Origin: WRIS01 sp964345475
Lineage (GTDB): Bacteria > Actinomycetota > Coriobacteriia > Coriobacteriales > Eggerthellaceae
Assembly: GCA_964345475.1 (NCBI GenBank)
Contig: CAYFQW010000030.1
Coordinates: 1-8,650, forward strand
Reading direction: 5' to 3'
Length of the DNA stretch: 8,650 nt
The notes beneath the pieces are model-generated. The model was not told the origin of the DNA. It did not search any database and worked only from the letters and a program-made list of their open reading frames with translations. Made by a program: the position numbers and the translations under genes. Numbering within the stretch: position 1 is the first letter of the stretch; every line of letters begins with the position of its first letter. Shown piece by piece: positions 1-5,516 of this stretch.

Positions 1-88
1 GGTGTTGCGGTGCTAGCAATGTGAGGCGATCTCAACAAACTGCAAAAGAGGATTTTTTAAATATAAGAAGCAGGAATGCTTCGTCGTT

Positions 89-1696
89 ATGACTTTAGAT
101 GGAGCGAATAGGCTTATAGATAATGTCATCGTTTTTCAAGGGACTCTCAACCAGAGCCTAGTCCATCCTAGAGAAATATTTGCTAAAGCACTTCTTATGG
201 GTTATGCAGATAATGGCGTTACCATAGATTCCTGCTTTGCAAGTGGAAGTATATCTGCATCTGTAAACGTTCGAGGAATCGGTGGGTTGGTGGGTCAAAA
301 CTACAGCGGCGGAAGTATGAGCAACTGCTATTTCATCGGCAGCATAGACGCACTTGGTGGTGACTATGTTGGCGGTATAATCGGGTTTCAGAGAAGTGCG
401 CTCCCCACTAACTGCTACGCAGCAGCAACGATAAACTCCACGGCTCCGTCTAAATATGCTGTGGCATCCTTTGCCACTAATTCCTATTACGACAGCACAT
501 TGAACTCCACGGTTGCTGGTGGCGGTGGCGTAGCGAAAACCACGGCGGAAATGAAAACGGCAGAGACGGCTGCCTTGCTCAACAATGGAGGCTCGGTGTG
601 GGAATATGATGCATCTCAAAATGATGGATACCCAAAACTCGGCATATTTACTCTCGAAGCGACACATGTTCATGTGTGGCAGGAAATTGCCGAGGTGGCT
701 TCAAGCTGTACGGTACAGGGTAATAATCACTACTGGAAGTGTAGCGATTGTGGCAAGTGTTACAAAGACGATAAGGTAACCGAAACAACCCCAGAGGCAG
801 AGCTTCTGCCCTTGGCGGCGCATACCTTGACTGAGTATCCTGCCCTTGCGGCAAGCCACTTCGCGCCCGGCAATATCCAACACTGGATATGCGACGCGTG
901 CGGTAAGTATTTTTCCGATTCTGCAGGGGTCAATGAGATCGACGCAGCAGATATAGTAATTGCCCAGATTCCCCACAGTTTTGGTGTGGATTGGGAAAAG
1001 GATGCGGACAGTCATTGGCACGAATGCGTCTGTGGTATCAGGACAAATGTAGGGGAACATAGCTTCGGGGATTGGGTAGAGACTATTCCTGCTACCGAAA
1101 CAACCAAAGGCGAAAAGCAACGCAGCTGTTCAGTATGTGGATATGCCGAGACGGCCGAGATCCCAGAGCTTGAGCATGTTCATATTTGGGTTGAGACACC
1201 TGCAAAAGCCCCTCTCTGCCTTACTCCTGGAAACAACCAGTATTTCTACTGTTCCGCTTGCGGCAAGTATTACAAGGCCGATAAACTCACCGAAACTACT
1301 CCTGAAAATGAAGAGCTTCCTTTGTTGGATCACTGCTATAGCGCCGTCTGGTTAAAGGACGGAAGTGGGCACTGGCACGAATGCGCATGCGGGAATAAGT
1401 CAGAACTCGAAGCCCATACCTTTGGAGCGTGGGTGGTAACAAAGAAAGCCACCACGACTAAAAATGGAAGCCAAGAACGAACATGTTCTGTGTGCGGCTA
1501 CAAGGAGTGCATTGAGATACCAGCAACTGGAAAAGCGGTGGGGAAGCCGATCGTCCCGCGGACAGGCGCTGATAGCAAGAAGCCGAGTATTGCCCCAACA
1601 GGCGACGACAGCAAGGTGTTGCCTTGGATCGCTCTGCTTTTTGTATCCGGAGCAGGTGTTTTCACCGCAGGTCTGATAGCTAAGAGGAAAAACTGA
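89..1696 (+). CDS. Sortase-type surface protein with GLUG motifs and Cys/His repeats, probably 5'-truncated
   Basis: The product is a 535-residue, wall-anchored, probably adhesin-like protein. Residues 42-115 hold GLUG-type motifs (GGLVGQNYSGGSMSNCY, then GGDYVGGIIGF), followed by the TTAEMKT...NDGYPKL segment (151-184) that often closes GLUG regions. Residues 193-478 hold Cys/His-rich repeats of two kinds: CSDCGKCYKDD/TETTPE type and DSHWHECVCG...CSVCGY type. The C terminus has PRTG (490-493) and APTG (502-505) motifs, a hydrophobic segment (about 511-530) and the basic tail KRKN, as in an LPXTG-like sorting signal. The N terminus is abnormal: there is no signal peptide, the first 40 or so residues resemble no family I know, and the ribosome site is weak (CAGGA, about 13 nt upstream). 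The frame is open back to a stop at 14-16 with no other start. I infer loss of the 5' part by deletion or frameshift, so it may be a pseudogene remnant. Presence of the reading frame is sure; its functionality is not. Confidence 0.7.
   Translation: MTLDGANRLIDNVIVFQGTLNQSLVHPREIFAKALLMGYADNGVTIDSCFASGSISASVNVRGIGGLVGQNYSGGSMSNCYFIGSIDALGGDYVGGIIGFQRSALPTNCYAAATINSTAPSKYAVASFATNSYYDSTLNSTVAGGGGVAKTTAEMKTAETAALLNNGGSVWEYDASQNDGYPKLGIFTLEATHVHVWQEIAEVASSCTVQGNNHYWKCSDCGKCYKDDKVTETTPEAELLPLAAHTLTEYPALAASHFAPGNIQHWICDACGKYFSDSAGVNEIDAADIVIAQIPHSFGVDWEKDADSHWHECVCGIRTNVGEHSFGDWVETIPATETTKGEKQRSCSVCGYAETAEIPELEHVHIWVETPAKAPLCLTPGNNQYFYCSACGKYYKADKLTETTPENEELPLLDHCYSAVWLKDGSGHWHECACGNKSELEAHTFGAWVVTKKATTTKNGSQERTCSVCGYKECIEIPATGKAVGKPIVPRTGADSKKPSIAPTGDDSKVLPWIALLFVSGAGVFTAGLIAKRKN
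665..1522 (+). repeat. Cys/His-rich repeats inside the surface protein gene
   Basis: The encoded protein alternates two repeat types in the order A-A'-B-A-B. Type A (665-817 and 1175-1327) reads HVH.W.E, then a CSxCGKxYK core and TETTPE.ELPL. A' (about 818-973) is a diverged A with CDACGKYFSD. Type B (974-1168 and 1328-1522) reads SHWHEC.CG, then HSFG/HTFG, W, AT..T.G and CSVCGY. The paired cysteines suggest zinc knuckles or disulfides, but neither is shown. At DNA level the copies have diverged well beyond recent duplication. Confidence 0.75.
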
Positions 1697-1764
1697 GCAT
1701 AGGCTTACATCAAGCAGTGCTCATGCTGAGTCAGTGCCAAAATTGACGAGCATTTCGGTGGCAG

Positions 1765-1794
1765 GGCCTTTTATGGCGTCTTAAACAAAAGGCC
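1765..1794. terminator. Possible bidirectional terminator between convergent genes
   Basis: GGCCTTTT (1765-1772) and AAAAGGCC (1787-1794) form a perfect 8-bp inverted repeat with a 14-nt loop. It sits in the 98-bp gap between the convergent surface-protein and hydrolase genes and directly abuts the hydrolase stop codon. No U-run follows the stem on either strand, and half the stem is A/T, so termination strength is uncertain. Confidence 0.4.
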
Positions 1795-2949
1795 TTACTG
1801 GTAAGTCTGTGCCGCCGTGCCACCCTCTAATTCTTTAGGTCTTAGGGTCCAACCTGCAGCAACATCTTTTATCGCAGGCAGAAGAGAGCTCAAGGCAGAA
1901 ACGAACATATCGCGCGTCTCCTTATCGAGCTTGGCGCTTTCGCTGAGAATTTGCCGCACGTTTCCAAAAAGGTTTTCTCGAAGATCGATAAAGTTGTCAG
2001 CGTCGGTTGAGGCGAAGAGGTCGAACACCGTATCGATAAGCTGCTTGCGCACCGAGGGATCCTGCTTTTCTAGCCAAGCGGAAAGTGCGGCATCAAAAAA
2101 TACGGCACTACTGCTGAGCGATTCCTGATACAGGAAATCATTGCCCTCGACTATCCAACTAAAAGGGTGGTGCTGCATAATCGCACTTGCACTCGACTGG
2201 ACGACAGCATAGTCGCTTCTGCGTTCAAAAAGCATTCCAATTGCCGAAAACCCAGGAACGATTTTATTGAGTTTCCGAGCGTATTCGTCCGAATGAATAA
2301 GAGGGGAGGGATCGTTAAGAAAGAAGGGGCCGTCATGGTTGAATACGCTTTGTATCTGGGTGAATATTTTTTCTTCAGCGGTCAGAGTAGCATATTCTGC
2401 AAGGTTTCCTCCTTTTGAATGGCCGCCAAGGACCAAGTCTCCTTCAATATAGGGAGCAAGCTCAGAAAGATATTCTGCCGCGGAGGTCTGAGAGGGGATG
2501 ACATCTTTGAAGCTGAGGTTGAAATCCTCTTTCCATCCCGCAAAACTTCCGTCGGTTCCCCTGAAGGCAAGGTAGCTTATACCTGGAATAAAGAAGGTCA
2601 CAGCAGAAAATTGCTCATCTATTTCTTCTGGCTTTATATGGACGTAATGGGCAAGTTTTGTATCGCGGTAACGACGTGAAGCCATGAGGGCCAGCAAGAA
2701 GTCCTTTGTCTCTGGGGTAATTTCCAACCAATCCCCTTGAATAAGACGCTTTCTATCGGTGAGTGCCAAGATATCATGGAGTAGAATCTTTTCCTTTCCA
2801 TGAGGGTCGGCGAAATCAATATGTTCGAAGCTCAGGTAGCAGACAGAGGAAAGGATAAGGCTATCAACCGGATTAAAAGGCTCCTCATCAAAGGTCTTCT
2901 GCTGCTCGAAAAGATAGGAGATCAGATTAGAAGGAGGTGTCTTGTCCAT
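1795..2949 (-). CDS. DUF2974 (Mbeg1-like) alpha/beta hydrolase, lipase-like
   Basis: A predicted serine hydrolase of the lipase-like DUF2974 family; the substrate is unknown and I see no signal peptide, so it is probably cytoplasmic. Numbering from the chosen start, the protein has 384 residues. It shows the family's FRGTDGSFAGWKEDFN block (about 129-143), then the nucleophile elbow GGHSKGGN (175-182, Ser178), FNHDGPFF (203-210) and HHPFSW (260-265), which may supply the catalytic histidine. The C-terminal 100 or so residues are helical and not conserved to my eye. A start 11 codons further upstream (2982) is possible, but 2949 has a GGAG box 5 nt ahead (+ strand CTCC at 2955-2958), and the only good -10 box lies so close to 2982 that transcription would begin about there. 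It follows the flavin reductase gene on the same strand but appears to have its own promoter. Confidence 0.85.
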   Translation of the reverse strand: MDKTPPSNLISYLFEQQKTFDEEPFNPVDSLILSSVCYLSFEHIDFADPHGKEKILLHDILALTDRKRLIQGDWLEITPETKDFLLALMASRRYRDTKLAHYVHIKPEEIDEQFSAVTFFIPGISYLAFRGTDGSFAGWKEDFNLSFKDVIPSQTSAAEYLSELAPYIEGDLVLGGHSKGGNLAEYATLTAEEKIFTQIQSVFNHDGPFFLNDPSPLIHSDEYARKLNKIVPGFSAIGMLFERRSDYAVVQSSASAIMQHHPFSWIVEGNDFLYQESLSSSAVFFDAALSAWLEKQDPSVRKQLIDTVFDLFASTDADNFIDLRENLFGNVRQILSESAKLDKETRDMFVSALSSLLPAIKDVAAGWTLRPKELEGGTAAQTYQ

Positions 2950-2987
2950 AAGGGCTCCGAAGTTCGATGGGCTTGTAGTCATCCGCC

Positions 2988-3013
2988 ATTATAGTGGTAT
3001 AAGGTCGTGTCTT
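2988..3013 (-). promoter_or_regulatory. Putative promoter of the DUF2974 hydrolase gene
   Basis: On the minus strand a perfect TATAAT occupies 2993-2988. The best -35-like hexamer, AAGACA (3013-3008), leaves only a 14-nt spacer, and nothing better lies at 16-18 nt. Initiation would fall near 2981, leaving about a 32-nt leader that includes the GGAG box of the 2949 start. Support rests mainly on the -10 match. Confidence 0.4.
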
Positions 3014-3037
3014 GCTCTGCATCGCGCAAAACTGTTG

Positions 3038-3062
3038 AAAGGAGTTAGCACGCGACTCCTTT
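3038..3062 (-). terminator. Terminator-like hairpin after the flavin reductase gene
   Basis: AAAGGAGT (3038-3045) and ACTCCTTT (3055-3062) pair perfectly over 8 bp around a 9-nt loop, starting 9 nt beyond the flavin reductase stop codon. On the minus strand the 3' arm ends in UUU but then runs into CAACAGUUUU, so the U-tract is interrupted. Its position between the gene and the next promoter supports a terminator role. Confidence 0.5.
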
Positions 3063-3071
3063 TGCGGCGTT

Positions 3072-3572
3072 TTATTTCCCCCCGTAGCTTTCAACGATTT
3101 CACCAAAGTACACATCGTGGTAATCGTCGTCGCTGTACCATTCTTCTTTCACTTCGAGAGACAGCTTATCAAGTGGAATAGTATTCGTATAGGATATCTT
3201 ACATTCATAATATTGGTTACAGCCACCAACAACAGGGCTAGACACTGCTTTGGCAGGAACAAAAGAGATACCCGCAGCCTCTTCCTTGTTGATGTCTCTG
3301 CCTGACTTCGAACCACAGATGGCAAGTGCCGGGTACATGCTTTTATCAAAGGGGATACTGATAGTGAAGCTATCCGCAGCTTCGATAAGCTCGTGGGTAT
3401 AGCGGCTGTCACGCACGAGGGCAATGAAGGTGGGTTTCTTCCAAATCTGACCGATGAAACCCCAGTTGATGGTCATGGTGTTAACCTTTCCAGTCGCATC
3501 CCTCACCGTGAGAAAAGCCCCTTTGTCGCTGAGGTGCTCCATAGCCTCTTCTAAGCCTTCAAATGCATTCAT
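3072..3572 (-). CDS. Flavin reductase family protein (FMN-binding split barrel)
   Basis: A predicted small flavoprotein of the flavin reductase-like FMN-binding split-barrel family. Members bind FMN as dimers and reduce flavin or pass electrons from NAD(P)H or rubredoxin-like partners; the partner here is unknown. The 166-residue product has the usual length. Visible family signatures are NTMTINWG (31-38), the VRDSRYTHELI block (53-63), SFTISIP (68-74) and CGSKSGRDINK (86-96). The start at 3572 is preferred because AGGAG lies 8 nt upstream (+ strand CTCCT, 3581-3585). An ATG six codons earlier (3590) has no ribosome site and would place that AGGAG inside the gene. It is divergent from the TIGR04076 gene and is followed by a hairpin, so it is probably monocistronic. 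Confidence 0.9.
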   Translation of the reverse strand: MNAFEGLEEAMEHLSDKGAFLTVRDATGKVNTMTINWGFIGQIWKKPTFIALVRDSRYTHELIEAADSFTISIPFDKSMYPALAICGSKSGRDINKEEAAGISFVPAKAVSSPVVGGCNQYYECKISYTNTIPLDKLSLEVKEEWYSDDDYHDVYFGEIVESYGGK

Positions 3573-3612
3573 GTGGCATGCTCCTATCATGGGTTCGTTG
3601 TTCGCTGAGCAT

Positions 3613-3658
3613 ATTGTAACTCTTTTTTGGATATCTGCGAGACAGGTGTGTGTGTCAA
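3613..3658 (-). promoter_or_regulatory. Candidate promoter elements for the flavin reductase gene
   Basis: A perfect TTGACA (-35) lies at 3658-3653 on the minus strand. Seventeen bases downstream is GATATC (3635-3630), a modest -10. A better -10-like hexamer, TACAAT (3618-3613), is 34 nt from TTGACA and would need another -35, which I do not see. Which combination is used cannot be settled from the sequence. Confidence 0.3.
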
Positions 3659-3754
3659 AAAAGGTTAAGGAGCAGGCACCAAATAGAGGCTAAGAAACGC
3701 GTATAAGTGTGTAATACCATAAGTCACTTTCTATGTTGATGAGGGTGTGTCAAA
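3650..3754 (+). repeat. Perfect 10-bp direct repeat in the divergent intergenic region
   Basis: GTGTGTCAAA occurs at 3650-3659 and again at 3745-3754. Copy 1 overlaps the minus-strand TTGACA of the candidate flavin reductase promoter. Copy 2 lies upstream of the TIGR04076 gene, inside its possible longer 5' extension. The pair could be binding sites for a shared regulator, but two short copies may be chance. Confidence 0.35.
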
Positions 3755-3815
3755 CTTATGGCGCTTGAATTATCATGCGTTGTCGAAGGATATTGTAGGT
3801 AAGGAAGCGAAAGAC

Positions 3816-4241
3816 ATGAAACATCAATGCAAAGTGACAGTTATCGATAAGAAATGTTACGCCGAGCTTCAAGATCAGTATTTGGCTGACCCAGAGAGCG
3901 GGGCTTGTCCCTGCTTCGAAATAGGACAAGAGTTTCTTTTTGAGCGCCAACCAGGCAAGGATGATTTTTGGCATTTCGGACGCGACTTGGATCCTGCGTT
4001 TCCCTGTGCGGAGGCGTGGGGCTGCGTGAGTCGTTATATCTATACTGCCCTACAGGGCGGGTCGATTATGCATGGGTGGACTAAAGACGATCGCATGATG
4101 ATTGCTTGTTGCAACGATGGCACGCGCCCCGTCATCTTCAGGATTGAGCGTATAGATATACCAGAGACTGAGGAAGAGGAAGAGTGGCTGCTGCAGCAAA
4201 ACTTCGTTAATGCCCAGGATGATGCGTATACTGGAGCTTGA
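3816..4241 (+). CDS. TIGR04076 family protein, small and Cys-rich
   Basis: A 141-residue protein that I recognise as TIGR04076 family, whose function is unknown to me. Typical features are the N-terminal KVTVIDKKCYAEL strand, GACPCFEIGQEF (29-40), CAEAWGCVSRYIYTALQGG (64-82) and ACCNDGTRPVIFRIER (97-112). Eight cysteines (5, 14, 31, 33, 64, 70, 98, 99) are a high proportion and hint at metal binding or redox chemistry; this is inference. The acidic tail (EEEEEW) is less conserved. I choose ATG 3816 because family proteins begin close to this strand and AAGGA lies 10 nt upstream. A GTG at 3747 would add 23 unrelated residues. A weak promoter, TTGAAT (3765-3770), 18 nt, GATATT (3789-3794), is compatible with the shorter form. 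Confidence 0.8.
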   Translation: MKHQCKVTVIDKKCYAELQDQYLADPESGACPCFEIGQEFLFERQPGKDDFWHFGRDLDPAFPCAEAWGCVSRYIYTALQGGSIMHGWTKDDRMMIACCNDGTRPVIFRIERIDIPETEEEEEWLLQQNFVNAQDDAYTGA

Positions 4242-4353
4242 TAGTAGGCGCTGCTCGCATCTGTTAGGCGCATGCAGGGTATGTTATAGGTATTCTCACC
4301 CTTAAGTTGAGGTATGCATTTTGAATGATTTCAAGTGTAATCACTCCTGCAGC

Positions 4354-4382
4354 TTGAGAACTCTGGCCTTTCCGAGGATACT
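4354..4382 (+). promoter_or_regulatory. Putative promoter of the radical SAM gene
   Basis: TTGAGA (4354-4359) and GATACT (4377-4382) are separated by exactly 17 nt, matching 5 of 6 and 4 of 6 consensus bases. Initiation near 4389 would leave a leader of about 20 nt that contains the AGGAAGGA ribosome site. The remainder of the 4242-4409 gap shows only weak short inverted repeats. Confidence 0.45.
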
Positions 4383-4409
4383 TAGAGCATACGAGAGGAA
4401 GGAACTCGC

Positions 4410-5288
4410 ATGCATTATTCACAAGGTGCGATGTGGCGCCCTTTGTTTGAGCAGGACATGACCCTGTTGCAGGTTGCGACTGGCTGTTCGCATAATCGCT
4501 GTACGTTCTGTGACATGTACCATGTACCATGTAAAGTATCACCGATGGAAGAGATCAAGGCAGATATCGATGAAATCGGATCTGAATGGCGTGTCCCATC
4601 GCGCATATTTCTTGCAGGCGGTAATGCCTTCCATATAGAGACAGAGTTTTTGCTCGAAGTAGCCGACCTGGTGAACAAAAGGCTCCCGCAGGTCGAGAGT
4701 ATCGGCGCCTTCGCTCGCATCGAGGATGTTGGAAAGAAGACTGACGAAGAGCTTGCAAGCCTGCTCGAGGCGGGCATCGACCTCATTTCGATTGGTGCGG
4801 AATCAGGTAATGACGAAGCTTTAAGCTTCATGCGTAAAGGGTACACAGCAGCCGACATTGTCGAGCAATGTTCAAGGCTTGAAAAGGTGGGCATGCGCTA
4901 TGGTCTTTTTTATCTTGCAGGGATGGCTGGCAAGGGGAAGGGTATCGAGAGTGCCCAAAAAAGCGTCGAGGTGTTTTCGAAGATCCACCCTGAGCTCTTG
5001 ATGGTGCATACGATGTGCATTTTTGACGGGACCCCGCTTGCTGCAGAGGTGGAGTCCGGCGAATTCGTGCCAGCATCGGAAATGGAGATCATGCAAGAGT
5101 TGAAGGAGCTGTACGCTGCCTACCCTCATCGGATTCGTATCCAGGCTATGCACTTCTCAAATGTGGCGACCTTCGATGCCTATGTGCCTGATTCTCGTGA
5201 GCAGATTATCAAGCTTATGGACAATCATATGGCAAATCTTGACGAGGAACGTTTGAGTAAATTTAGGCGCAGTATCAGAATGATTTAG
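4410..5288 (+). CDS. Radical SAM protein with a CX4CX2C cluster motif
   Basis: A 292-residue iron-sulfur enzyme predicted to cleave S-adenosylmethionine and form a 5'-deoxyadenosyl radical; its substrate is unknown. The cluster motif is GCSHNRCTFCDMY with Cys26, Cys31 and Cys34, so the first gap is four residues rather than the canonical three. From memory this spacing occurs in a family of COG1032/Elp3-like proteins with the same GCSHN.CTFC.MY signature. The LAGGNAF segment (69-74) corresponds to the SAM-contacting GGE region, and SIGAESGNDEAL (127-138) to the ESG motif of the Elp3-like core. No B12-binding or SPASM domain is visible and the C terminus is short. AAGGA lies 6 nt before the ATG. 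It stands alone: 168 bp from the gene before and 228 bp before jetA. Confidence 0.9.
   Translation: MHYSQGAMWRPLFEQDMTLLQVATGCSHNRCTFCDMYHVPCKVSPMEEIKADIDEIGSEWRVPSRIFLAGGNAFHIETEFLLEVADLVNKRLPQVESIGAFARIEDVGKKTDEELASLLEAGIDLISIGAESGNDEALSFMRKGYTAADIVEQCSRLEKVGMRYGLFYLAGMAGKGKGIESAQKSVEVFSKIHPELLMVHTMCIFDGTPLAAEVESGEFVPASEMEIMQELKELYAAYPHRIRIQAMHFSNVATFDAYVPDSREQIIKLMDNHMANLDEERLSKFRRSIRMI
4514..4534 (+). repeat. Three tandem heptamers in the radical SAM gene
   Basis: CATGTAC, CATGTAC and CATGTAA follow each other directly after the codons for the third cluster cysteine, encoding the MYHVPCK stretch. A 7-bp unit is not a multiple of three, so loss or gain of one copy would shift the frame and destroy the enzyme. 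With only three copies slippage is probably rare. Confidence 0.6.
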
Positions 5289-5397
5289 TTTCGACCTTAA
5301 AAAGCTCTGCAATAGACCGCGTTTCTCTCATAGCGAATTGGTAAGAAACATCCAGATCCTCACTGAGCGTTTGAAATCGTCTGCTCTATGGTATGCG

Positions 5398-5453
5398 AGC
5401 ACAAAAGTGCTAGGGCACAAGGGCGTATAGGTGCAAGGGCGACAGTAGCTGTC
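5398..5453. promoter_or_regulatory. Cluster of short inverted and direct repeats upstream of jetA
   Basis: The segment packs AGCAC-AAAA-GTGCT (5398-5411), an overlapping GTGC-TAGG-GCAC (5407-5418), two CAAGGGCG copies 16 nt apart (5418-5425 and 5434-5441) and a 13-bp palindrome GACAG-TAG-CTGTC (5441-5453). The last ends 32 nt before the extended -10 box. This could be an operator region controlling the jet operon. No regulator gene is present nearby, and short repeats alone are weak proof. Confidence 0.35.
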
Positions 5454-5484
5454 AAATAAAGTGGGCTCTAGCATTTCTCCGTCA

Positions 5485-5493
5485 TGCTAAAAT
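5485..5493 (+). promoter_or_regulatory. Putative extended -10 promoter of the jet operon
   Basis: TGCTAAAAT is an extended -10 element (TGn plus TAAAAT, 5 of 6). No convincing -35 lies 16-18 nt upstream, which an extended -10 can tolerate. Initiation near 5500 would give a leader of only about 16 nt to ATG 5517. The rest of 5289-5516 shows GTTTCT (5321-5326) with AGAAAC (5344-5349) as a weak inverted repeat, and no clear terminator for the radical SAM gene. Confidence 0.4.
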
Positions 5494-5516
5494 GAACTCG
5501 TTCTGTACGCATACGC

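Noticed and set aside
1..24. Possible C-terminal end of an upstream gene (GVAVLAM then stop in frame 1)
   Set aside because: Seven codons are too few to support any gene call, and all three plus frames show early stops here.
158..673. A 171-codon open frame on the minus strand opposite the surface protein gene
   Set aside because: Its product shows no recognisable family and is Cys/Arg-rich in the manner of an antisense shadow; the plus frame has clear GLUG motifs, repeats and a sorting signal.
701..1120. A 139-codon minus-strand open frame
   Set aside because: It lies wholly opposite the repeat region of the surface protein and has no ribosome site or family resemblance that I can see.
1694..1723. 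TGAGCA...TGCTCA inverted repeat at the surface protein stop codon
   Set aside because: Six base pairs around an 18-nt loop with no U-run; the downstream GGCCTTTT hairpin is a better terminator candidate.
1817..2128. A 103-codon plus-strand open frame opposite the hydrolase
   Set aside because: The minus frame carries DUF2974 motifs; the plus product is Ser/Arg/Lys-rich with no motif.
4514..4534. Possible start of a CRISPR-like or minisatellite array
   Set aside because: Only three 7-bp units without spacers, inside a coding region.
4415..4894. A 159-codon minus-strand open frame opposite the radical SAM gene
   Set aside because: Ser-rich shadow of a gene whose plus frame has the full radical SAM signature and a good ribosome site.
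5321..5349. GTTTCT...AGAAAC inverted repeat as a terminator for the radical SAM gene
   Set aside because: Six A/T-rich pairs with a 17-nt loop and no U-tract; too weak to call.
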